From Campylobacteraceae bacterium (GTDB lineage Bacteria; Campylobacterota; Campylobacteria; Campylobacterales; Sulfurospirillaceae): DNA of 5,736 bases. Positions 1 through 5,336 of the stretch are shown piece after piece. Where the stretch lies: the NCBI GenBank assembly GCA_027013265.1, contig JALUXQ010000229.1, forward strand, positions 1 through 5,736, given 5' to 3'. How positions within the stretch are numbered: position 1 is the stretch's first letter; each line of letters starts with the position of its first letter. The position numbers were made by a program, and so were the translations under genes. The notes under the pieces were generated by a model. The model made no database searches, was not told the origin of the DNA, and saw only the letters and a list, made by a program, of their open reading frames with translations.

Positions 1-243
1 ACGACCCAGTTTTACAGCAAGCCAGTAGTTAAACAGTGCTCCTAAAATTCCACCTAAAATTCCAGAAATAGTGGCTATGTAGATATTCATATCCCCTTTT
101 GATGCCAAATATCCAGCTGGAATCATTACAACTTCACTAGGAAATGGAAAAAAAGAACTTTCCAAAAACATCATGATAACGATTCCAACATAACCCAAAT
201 CTCCAACCGTATTAACAATAGAGTTTATAATAACTTGTAACAT
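1..243 (-). CDS. DedA-family integral membrane protein (5' part, cut by left window edge)
   Basis: The first 81 codons of a DedA/VTT-domain protein are present; the C-terminal part lies beyond the left edge. DedA proteins are inner-membrane proteins, and several members are implicated in lipid-carrier recycling (undecaprenyl phosphate) or phospholipid translocation. Seen here: a hydrophobic first segment (about residues 16-27), then the family's re-entrant-loop signature, with E28, the FPFPSE stretch (32-37) and IPAGYLA (41-47). A glycine-rich helix follows (residues 61-80, GILGG...FNYW...KLG), matching the usual GxxxG...Y...G region. The ATG is preceded by AAAGGA (249-254) with a 5-nt spacer, so the start is well supported. 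It sits 22 nt after the hydrolase stop on the same strand and has no promoter of its own in that gap, so the two are probably cotranscribed. The family call is firm; the transported lipid cannot be told from this fragment. Confidence 0.9.
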   Translation of the reverse strand, partial: MLQVIINSIVNTVGDLGYVGIVIMMFLESSFFPFPSEVVMIPAGYLASKGDMNIYIATISGILGGILGALFNYWLAVKLGR

Positions 244-265
244 TTAAATCCTTTCGCACAACAAT

Positions 266-1054
266 CTAATGAGAGAGTGCATTGCTTATGGTTTCTACTG
301 ATTTATCACTCATGTCCAACCCTAAGTGACCACTTCCCGACACTTTTACTATAGCTACATTTAGGCTTTTTGATTTGGCTAGTTTGTAGAACTCTTTTGT
401 CATTTTTGGCTTTGAAATTTTATCTTTTGTGCCATATATTAAGAATATTTTAGTCTTTTTTGAGATTTTATCTATATAATCAACTGCTGAAACTAAGCCT
501 TTTGTTTCTCTTGTTTTGTGTACATCATAAATACCCCCAGCACTAAATAGATTTAATATAAGATTTGGCTTGAGTCCTATTAGTGTCGCTCCCATCATAG
601 CACCTGCTGAGTGCCCTATATAGTTTATCTTTTTTGCATGATATTTTTTCTTGAACGCTTCGATAACTTTTGCTAAAAAGAAGAGGTATTTTTTCTGGGC
701 TGCTTGTGGTTTTGTTTTACTAAGGTGGCTAAGTGCTCTAAAGTTGTTAGTTGATGAACCAGAATAACCAGGAAGCGCGATAGCCACTGTTGTTATGTCT
801 GTTTGAAGAGCCAAGTCTTCAGCAAAAGGAGCATATCTTGCCAGTATATTGGTTCCAGCTTTCCAGGTTCCGTGTACGATGATATTTAGAGAGTTTGTAT
901 TTTCTGCAAGAGCTGTATGAAACTGCAAACATTCGTTTGCTACAAATATAAAATTATTCCCTTTTTTATCACATTGAGCTTTGGTAACAGTTGAGGCATT
1001 TAAAGAGGTGATGCTTATAACTAGAAAAAGTAGAGTTTTTAGTATATTTTTCAA
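266..1054 (-). CDS. Exported alpha/beta-hydrolase fold protein, TTG start
   Basis: A 262-residue protein with a typical Sec signal peptide (K2, K6, hydrophobic core to about residue 18, likely cleavage after NA-S near 20), so probably periplasmic. The alpha/beta-hydrolase pattern is complete: HGTW at 61-64 supplies the oxyanion region, the nucleophile elbow GHSAG at 147-151 places the serine at S149, D211 (YGTKD) is the likely acid and H243 (GSGH) the catalytic histidine. C28 and C42 are the only cysteines and could form a disulfide after export. The start is TTG at 1054-1052. An in-frame TAA ends only 3 nt upstream, AAAGGG (1061-1066) lies 6 nt before it, and there is no early in-frame ATG, so TTG is the only start that keeps the signal peptide. 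It is the first gene of a unit with the DedA gene. Esterase, lipase or another serine hydrolase are all possible; the substrate is unknown. Confidence 0.82.
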   Translation of the reverse strand: MKNILKTLLFLVISITSLNASTVTKAQCDKKGNNFIFVANECLQFHTALAENTNSLNIIVHGTWKAGTNILARYAPFAEDLALQTDITTVAIALPGYSGSSTNNFRALSHLSKTKPQAAQKKYLFFLAKVIEAFKKKYHAKKINYIGHSAGAMMGATLIGLKPNLILNLFSAGGIYDVHKTRETKGLVSAVDYIDKISKKTKIFLIYGTKDKISKPKMTKEFYKLAKSKSLNVAIVKVSGSGHLGLDMSDKSVETISNALSH

Positions 1055-1080
1055 ATTTTACCCTTTGTAAAGATTGGGAT

Positions 1081-1109
1081 ATTTTACAGAACAAGACTAA
1101 ATATGTCAA
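1081..1109 (-). promoter_or_regulatory. Sigma70-type promoter for the hydrolase-DedA unit
   Basis: Read on the minus strand, a perfect -35 TTGACA (1104-1109) is followed by a 17-nt spacer and a near-consensus -10 TAAAAT (1081-1086). The predicted transcript starts near 1074, giving a leader of about 20 nt that holds the AAAGGG ribosome site and the TTG start. This is the best-matching promoter in the window. It lies in the divergent intergenic region, within about 60 bp of the possible start region of the plus-strand gene, so a shared regulator is possible, but no operator is evident. Confidence 0.72.
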
Positions 1110-1139
1110 ATTAAAATAATCTATTAATAAAAAACATAG

Positions 1140-1145
1140 TAAAAT
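1140..1145 (+). promoter_or_regulatory. Tentative -10 element for the TRIC/UPF0126 gene
   Basis: TAAAAT at 1140-1145 is a possible -10 hexamer with no recognisable -35 at 17-18 nt upstream, only AT-rich sequence. If used, transcription would start near 1152, downstream of the ATG at 1144, which fits translation from 1186. In such AT-rich DNA other hexamers (for example around 1122-1128) are nearly as good, so this is a weak call. Confidence 0.25.
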
Positions 1146-1185
1146 GCTTATCTTTTTATCTAAGAATGTAGATGGTGGTTTTTTT

Positions 1186-1803
1186 ATGATTAATGAAACT
1201 TTTTTATTAGATACAGCAGATTTTATCGGTATCGCATCTTTTGCATTAAGTGGTTTTTATGTCGCCACTAAAGATAGACTTGATATATTGGGTATTTTTA
1301 TAGCCTCTTTCTTGACTGCACTTGGTGGTGGAGTTGTTAGGGACATAATCGTTCAAAAAGTGCCATTTGCCTTTTTGCACTCATATCCATCTTTGATAGT
1401 CGTCTCTGTTTTGATTTTGAGTATATTTTTTAAACTGCACAAGAGTGATAAGATACTAAAAAGCAATCTTTTAGTCATCAGCGACTCTATCGGACTTATC
1501 TCCTTTTCGATTTCTGGAGCATTGGTTGCACAAAATGCAGGATTTAGTGTTTTTGGCATCAGTTTACTAGCCGTCATAACAGCTACGGGAGGCGGTGTCA
1601 TGAGGGATATACTCTTAAACAAAATCCCACTTCTTTTGGTCAGTGAGCTGTATGGTACTATCTCTATAATCGTGGGTTTTTCTATATTTGTATTGGGTTT
1701 TTATCATATGATAAACTTTTTTACTATAAGTAGCCTGTTTATTTTAGCTTTTATCTTCAGACTTCTGTCTTACTATAACAAATGGCACTTGCCAAATCTT
1801 TAA
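1186..1803 (+). CDS. TRIC/UPF0126-family membrane protein (YadS/YicG type)
   Basis: A polytopic inner-membrane protein of about 205 residues from the start chosen here. The family (UPF0126, TRIC fold) includes E. coli YicG and YadS, linked to glycine uptake, and prokaryotic TRIC cation channels. The sequence contains the diagnostic tandem repeat. Repeat 1 (about residues 14-70) has SFALSG and then LGGGVVRD at 46-53. Repeat 2 (about 102-156) has SFSISG and then TGGGVMRD at 134-141. The GGG kinks and following RD pairs are the conserved core. Two more hydrophobic helices end the protein. The frame opens at an ATG at 1144 with no ribosome site, adding 14 residues without counterpart in the family. 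The ATG at 1186 has GGTGG (1175-1179 region) about 7 nt upstream and gives the usual family length, so I prefer it. The gene is monocistronic or weakly linked to argD, which has its own promoter. YadS and YicG orthology cannot be separated, so no symbol is given. Confidence 0.85.
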   Translation: MINETFLLDTADFIGIASFALSGFYVATKDRLDILGIFIASFLTALGGGVVRDIIVQKVPFAFLHSYPSLIVVSVLILSIFFKLHKSDKILKSNLLVISDSIGLISFSISGALVAQNAGFSVFGISLLAVITATGGGVMRDILLNKIPLLLVSELYGTISIIVGFSIFVLGFYHMINFFTISSLFILAFIFRLLSYYNKWHLPNL

Positions 1804-1827
1804 CTATTAGATTAAATAGGCTATAAT
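1799..1827 (+). promoter_or_regulatory. Promoter for the argD operon
   Basis: A perfect TATAAT -10 at 1822-1827 is preceded at 17 nt by TTTAAC (1799-1804), a poor -35 overlapping the stop codon of the upstream gene. Transcription would start near 1834, leaving a leader of about 26 nt with AGAGGA (1848-1853) six nt before the argD ATG. No arginine-repressor (ARG box) palindrome is visible, so there is no sign of ArgR control. No terminator separates the upstream gene, so some readthrough is likely. Confidence 0.6.
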
Positions 1828-1859
1828 GCGATAAAATTAGATATATTAGAGGAATTGAC

Positions 1860-3044
1860 ATGTATGAGCAAATGGATAAAGATTTTGTACTTAGTACATA
1901 TGCTAGAAACTATGTAAACTTCAAGCAAGGCATCAATGCGACACTTTATGATGATAAAGGCAAGGATTATATCGACTTTACTAGTGGCATTGGAGTGAGC
2001 AGTGTAGGGCATGGCAATGCAAGAGTTGCAAATGCTATATGCGAGCAGGCAAAGAATCTTATACACACTTCAAACCTGTATATGATAGAGCCGCAAGCCA
2101 AGCTTGCAAAAAAGTTATCGTTTTTAAGTGGATTGGATATGGCTACATTTTTTGCAAACTCTGGTGCTGAGGCAAATGAGGGTGCCATAAAAATAGCCAG
2201 AAAATATGGTGAGAGAAATTTTGACAATAAAAAATACAAAATTATAACTTTGGAAAATTCATTTCATGGCAGAACGATTACCACAGTCAAAGCAACAGGT
2301 CAAAAGAGTTTCCATCAATCAGAATTTAGTCCATATCCAGATGGTTTTTCGTATGATAAAGATATAAAAAAGATATATGAAAATATAGATGACGAAACGA
2401 TAGCCGTGATGATAGAGTTAGTCCAAGGAGAGGGAGGAGTTCAGCCATTTGACAAAAAAGAGATACAAGAGCTTGCTAGCTTTTTAAAGAAGAAAAAACT
2501 TTTGCTTATAGTTGATGAAGTGCAAACCGGCATCTATAGAAGTGGTGAATTTTTAGCAACAAATCTTTATGATATTGAACCTGATATAATCACTTTAGCC
2601 AAGGGCTTGGCAGGTGGAGTTCCTATCGGAGCTGTGATGACTAAACATAAAGATATATTTGAGCCAGGAGACCACGGAAGCACTTTCGGTGGAAATTTTT
2701 TAAGCACAAGAGCTGGACTTGAAGTTTTAGATATCCTAGAGAGCTATAAAAACAGTGGTTTGCTTGATGAGATGTTTTTGTATTTTGAAAATAGACTAGA
2801 TAAGCTTTGTGCAGACTATCCAAATCTTTTTGACGAACATGTAGGGCTTGGCTTGATGAGAGGGCTAAGATGCAAGGATGCAAATATTTTAACAAACATG
2901 ATAAAAACATGTTTTGAAGAGGGTCTTTTGGTGCTTAAAGCTGGCAAAAACACTCTAAGAGTTTTACCGCCTTTGACGATTAGCAAAGAGGAGATAGATG
3001 AAGGATTTAAAAGGATGAAAAGTGCGATTGATAAAATATCTTAG
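1860..3044 (+). CDS. argD: Acetylornithine aminotransferase (class III PLP aminotransferase)
   Basis: A 394-residue cytoplasmic PLP enzyme that exchanges the amino group between N-acetylornithine and 2-oxoglutarate in arginine synthesis. In E. coli ArgD also does the succinyl-diaminopimelate step of lysine synthesis; whether that holds here is inference. Landmarks in order: TSGIGVSSVGH (41-51), the phosphate-binding NSGAEANE (100-107), FHGRT (135-139), GEGG (190-193), VDEVQTGIYRSGEF (218-231) with D219 facing the PLP ring nitrogen, the Schiff-base lysine K248 in LAKGLAGGVPIGA, GSTFGGN (273-279), and LRVLPPL (366-372) with R367 a likely carboxylate ligand. Length is normal for ArgD (about 400). 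The start has AGAGGA six nt upstream. It heads a three-gene unit and its last 23 nt overlap the TolC-like gene. No other arginine genes are adjacent. Ornithine or GABA aminotransferases are close relatives, but ArgD is the best fit. Confidence 0.93.
   Translation: MYEQMDKDFVLSTYARNYVNFKQGINATLYDDKGKDYIDFTSGIGVSSVGHGNARVANAICEQAKNLIHTSNLYMIEPQAKLAKKLSFLSGLDMATFFANSGAEANEGAIKIARKYGERNFDNKKYKIITLENSFHGRTITTVKATGQKSFHQSEFSPYPDGFSYDKDIKKIYENIDDETIAVMIELVQGEGGVQPFDKKEIQELASFLKKKKLLLIVDEVQTGIYRSGEFLATNLYDIEPDIITLAKGLAGGVPIGAVMTKHKDIFEPGDHGSTFGGNFLSTRAGLEVLDILESYKNSGLLDEMFLYFENRLDKLCADYPNLFDEHVGLGLMRGLRCKDANILTNMIKTCFEEGLLVLKAGKNTLRVLPPLTISKEEIDEGFKRMKSAIDKIS
3009..3015 (+). promoter_or_regulatory. 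Ribosome binding site fixing the GTG start of the TolC-like gene
   Basis: AAAAGGA at 3009-3015 lies inside the 3' end of argD, 6 nt before the GTG at 3022. It decides the start: translation from this GTG gives a complete signal peptide with R2 and K5 ahead of the hydrophobic core, whereas the next candidate (TTG at 3028) would sit too far from the site. Confidence 0.65.
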
Positions 3045-4203
3045 TCTGTTGTCGTTGTTGATAAATTTGACTCTATTTGCAAGCAGTGATAGTGTGCTTT
3101 CTGGTCTTAAAAAAAGCATCATAAAAAACGAGAAGCAGACAAATGAGCTAAATAGTGATAATTTAGAGAATAGTTGGATAAATAGCATAAATGGTTCATT
3201 GAGTTATAGCAACAGCGATGCAGTATATAAAAAACGAGAAGAGACCAATACTCTGTCCATCTCTATAAACCAGCCTATATTTAAGAGTGGCGGTATCTAT
3301 TATGCCATAAAGTATGCAAATGCAAATAGAGATTTTCTGAGAATTGTGACAAAGAACAGTGAACAGGTGGAGGTGAAAACAGCACTGTTGGCAATCTTAA
3401 ATATTAAAAAGATAGATCTTCAGATACAAAAACAAAAACTTTTGATAGAGAATGCAAAGATAGATATATTGCGAAAAAAAGAGCAGTACAAAAGTGGTTT
3501 TTTAGATAGTAGCTACCTAAATCAAGCCATACTCTCTGAAAACTCTCTTCAAAAAGCTTTGATAGATATGAAATCAAGCAGATTTAACCTTCTCAAGACT
3601 TTTAAATCATATAGTGATGAGAATTATAAACAGATAGAGGTACCAACTTTTTCACTTATAGATGAGTCTGAATTTTTAAAAAAGTCATTGGCAATTTCAC
3701 AAAAAAAGAGTGAAATTATAAAAAATAACTATCTAAAGAAGATGACGATATCCAAGTATCTGCCTACTATTTCATTTACTGCTGGTTACTACAATGTACG
3801 TAATTTTGGAGCGAAGAAATATACAACTTATGGCTTAAATTTTACTATGCCTTTGATAGATATAAATAGAAATAGATCCATAGAGATAAAAAGGTTGGAG
3901 TATTTAAAATCAAAACTTGAGCTACAAGATACCAAGAGGGCTCAAAAAGAGGATTATGATGCGATTGTAAATAAGATTAAACTTCTAAAACAAAAAATTG
4001 ATATAGCAAAAAAAGACTTGAAACTTTATGACTCTCTTTTGATATCTACAAAAGATTCGTATAAGGCAGGAGAAAAGACTATTTATGATGTCAATACTCT
4101 TCAAAACTCTGAAAAAACTATGAGTTTGGATGCTAAAATTTTTAGTACAGATATTCAGATATCACTACTTGAACTATATGCGAGGATGAATGGAAAAATT
4201 TAG
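3022..4203 (+). CDS. TolC-family outer-membrane efflux protein (small OEP)
   Basis: A 393-residue protein with a Sec signal peptide (R2, K5, leucine-rich core, likely cleavage near LFA-S at 20/21) and the duplicated layout of outer-membrane efflux proteins, which form trimeric exit ducts for RND, ABC or MFS pumps. Repeat 1: a beta-strand pair about 57-95 containing the family-like INQPIFKSGG (82-91), then long lysine-, leucine- and glutamine-rich helices with YKSGFLDSSYLNQA (156-169). Repeat 2: strand region 247-285 (LPTISF...YGLNFTMPLID), then helices with YKAGEKTIYDVNTLQNS (347-363). These YxxG...L/V...Q turns are typical. It is shorter than E. coli TolC (about 470 mature residues), mainly lacking extensions. 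The start is GTG within argD, overlapping it by 23 nt; its end overlaps the next gene by 14 nt. No inner-membrane pump or membrane-fusion protein is in the window, so its partner is unknown. No N-terminal lipobox cysteine is present, so it is not a lipoprotein of the OprM type. Confidence 0.85.
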   Translation: MRLIKYLSLLSLLINLTLFASSDSVLSGLKKSIIKNEKQTNELNSDNLENSWINSINGSLSYSNSDAVYKKREETNTLSISINQPIFKSGGIYYAIKYANANRDFLRIVTKNSEQVEVKTALLAILNIKKIDLQIQKQKLLIENAKIDILRKKEQYKSGFLDSSYLNQAILSENSLQKALIDMKSSRFNLLKTFKSYSDENYKQIEVPTFSLIDESEFLKKSLAISQKKSEIIKNNYLKKMTISKYLPTISFTAGYYNVRNFGAKKYTTYGLNFTMPLIDINRNRSIEIKRLEYLKSKLELQDTKRAQKEDYDAIVNKIKLLKQKIDIAKKDLKLYDSLLISTKDSYKAGEKTIYDVNTLQNSEKTMSLDAKIFSTDIQISLLELYARMNGKI

Positions 4204-5209
4204 TGACTATATGGATGATTGGCTTTATGGTGATGGGGGATACTATAGAAAACACAAAGATATAGGTAAAAAAGGTGATTTCTATACAGCGGTGAGCAGT
4301 AGCATGTTTTTTGGTGGAAGTATCGCCAAAAGAGTTATAAATGTTATAGAGAGCGGATTTTTAAGTGATACTTGTAGCGTTGTCGAGATAGGTGCACACA
4401 AAGGGTATCTGTTAGCAGATATGATCCAGTTTTTATATACTCTAAAACCAGATCTATTAAAAACTTTGCACTTTAAGATTGTCGAGCCGTTTGAAGAAAA
4501 TAGAAAAGTACAGCTTAAATATTTCCAAGATTCATTTGGAGATACTATAAAACTAACACATGTGAGTAACTTAAAAGAGTTAAAATGTGATGATGCTTTT
4601 TTTGTAGCAAATGAGATTTTTGATGCATTTCCATGCGAAATAGTCAAAGACAATCAAATGCTTTTTGTGGATAAAGGTAAGTTGGAATTTAAAAAATTAA
4701 ATGATATAACTTACAGTTTATCAAAAAGTTATGATATAAATAAAGGTGAGATTCCGATTGGTTATGAAGAGTTTGCAGCTAACATGTATAGGAGCGCTAA
4801 CAGATATGAGTTTGTAACATTTGATTATGGAGATAGATATCCTAGACAAGACTTCTCTCTTAGAGTTTATAGTAAGCACAATGTCTATCCGTTTTTCTCT
4901 TTGACAGATTTTACAAAAGATGAAAAAATCGATAAAAATTTTAGTCAATTTTACAAAAATAGTGATATAACTTATGATGTAAATTTTGACTATCTTATAA
5001 AAGCCTATGAAAAAAGTGGAGCAAAATTAGAGTCATATGCTAGCCAATTTTCAGCTTTAATGAACTTTGGTTTAACGCAACTACTAGAAATCTTACAAAA
5101 AAACTCCTCCAAAGAGGCATATGAAGCAGAGATAAACAAAGTAAAAATCCTGATAGACCCATCTATAATGGGAGAGAGATTTAAGATGGCATGCTTTAGA
5201 AAATATTAA
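4190..5209 (+). CDS. MidA/NDUFAF7-type SAM-dependent methyltransferase
   Basis: A 339-residue soluble protein of the family PF02636 (formerly DUF185). Its eukaryotic member NDUFAF7/MidA methylates an arginine of a complex I subunit (NDUFS2, bacterial NuoD/C) and is needed for complex I assembly; the same role here is inference. Landmarks: GDFYTAVSSSMFFGG (29-43), equivalent to the family GDFxTSPExSxxFG; motif I VVEIGAHKGYLLAD (64-77); IVEP (97-100), the usual acidic SAM ribose region; the diagnostic ANEIFDAFPCE (140-150); FDYGDRY (211-217); DITYDVNFDYL (259-269); and the C-terminal MGERFKMACF (327-336). Motif I has H70 where most members have the middle glycine of GxGxG. The ATG overlaps the TolC-like gene's end by 14 nt, with GAGGA at 4182-4186 only 3 nt upstream, a short spacing that fits translational coupling. 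The next ATG (4211) has no site of its own. It is shorter than human NDUFAF7 (441) but normal for short bacterial members. Confidence 0.85.
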   Translation: MEKFSDYMDDWLYGDGGYYRKHKDIGKKGDFYTAVSSSMFFGGSIAKRVINVIESGFLSDTCSVVEIGAHKGYLLADMIQFLYTLKPDLLKTLHFKIVEPFEENRKVQLKYFQDSFGDTIKLTHVSNLKELKCDDAFFVANEIFDAFPCEIVKDNQMLFVDKGKLEFKKLNDITYSLSKSYDINKGEIPIGYEEFAANMYRSANRYEFVTFDYGDRYPRQDFSLRVYSKHNVYPFFSLTDFTKDEKIDKNFSQFYKNSDITYDVNFDYLIKAYEKSGAKLESYASQFSALMNFGLTQLLEILQKNSSKEAYEAEINKVKILIDPSIMGERFKMACFRKY

Positions 5210-5240
5210 ATAGACTTGTTGCAGTATAAAACTCTTGATT

Positions 5241-5259
5241 AATTAAATAAAATTTAATT
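5241..5259. repeat. Perfect AT-only inverted repeat upstream of the rhodanese promoter
   Basis: AATTAAAT (5241-5248) and ATTTAATT (5252-5259) are exact inverted copies around a 3-nt AAA centre. The dyad occupies the -35 zone of the promoter whose -10 is at 5269-5274. It could be an operator for a regulator binding AT-rich palindromes, a weak terminator for the upstream operon (no G-C pairs and only an interrupted T tract after it), or a chance product of AT-rich DNA. This 127-nt gap holds no other candidate terminator. Confidence 0.4.
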
Positions 5260-5268
5260 CTTTCTGTG

Positions 5269-5274
5269 TATAAT
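5269..5274 (+). promoter_or_regulatory. -10 element of the rhodanese gene promoter
   Basis: TATAAT at 5269-5274 is a perfect -10 hexamer, preceded by AT-rich runs and no consensus -35, the usual look of housekeeping promoters in Campylobacterota. The predicted transcript starts near 5281, so the leader is about 56 nt and begins almost exactly at the hairpin at 5283-5310. Confidence 0.6.
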
Positions 5275-5282
5275 GTTATCAG

Positions 5283-5310
5283 CTAGATTTGAGCTTAGGT
5301 TTAAATCTAG
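5283..5310 (+). promoter_or_regulatory. 12-bp hairpin at the 5' end of the rhodanese leader
   Basis: CTAGATTT (5283-5290) pairs perfectly with AAATCTAG (5303-5310). The stem continues inward with G-U, A-U, G-U and C-G pairs (5291-5294 with 5299-5302), leaving the tetraloop TTAG (5295-5298). It is not followed by a T run on the plus strand, so it is unlikely to be a terminator. It ends 14 nt before the AAGGAG ribosome site (5325-5330), so it leaves that site free. A 5' mRNA-stabilising stem or a DNA dyad operator near the transcription start are the two simplest readings. Confidence 0.5.
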
Positions 5311-5336
5311 AAATCTTAATTTACAAGGAGAGAGGT

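Noticed and set aside
1353..1622. An 89-codon minus-strand open frame opposite the TRIC-family gene
   Set aside because: It is the antisense shadow of a gene with a clear repeated family motif.
1806..1850. Three ATTAGA copies (1806, 1836, 1845) around the argD -10 box, the first two 30 nt apart
   Set aside because: The element is six to seven bases of very AT-rich sequence with irregular spacing (30 and 9 nt), and one copy is part of the ribosome site. Chance is the simpler explanation.
4282..4653. A 123-codon minus-strand open frame opposite the methyltransferase gene
   Set aside because: It is antisense to a well-supported gene, has no domain signature, and long antisense frames are expected by chance here.
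5241..5259. AT-only dyad as a rho-independent terminator for the argD operon
   Set aside because: The stem has no G-C pairs and the following T-rich stretch is short and interrupted, so a functional intrinsic terminator is not supported; kept only as a dyad.
5283..5310. Leader hairpin as a riboswitch or terminator-antiterminator
   Set aside because: The leader is only about 56 nt, there is no competing alternative stem and no T run after the hairpin, and no known riboswitch core is visible.
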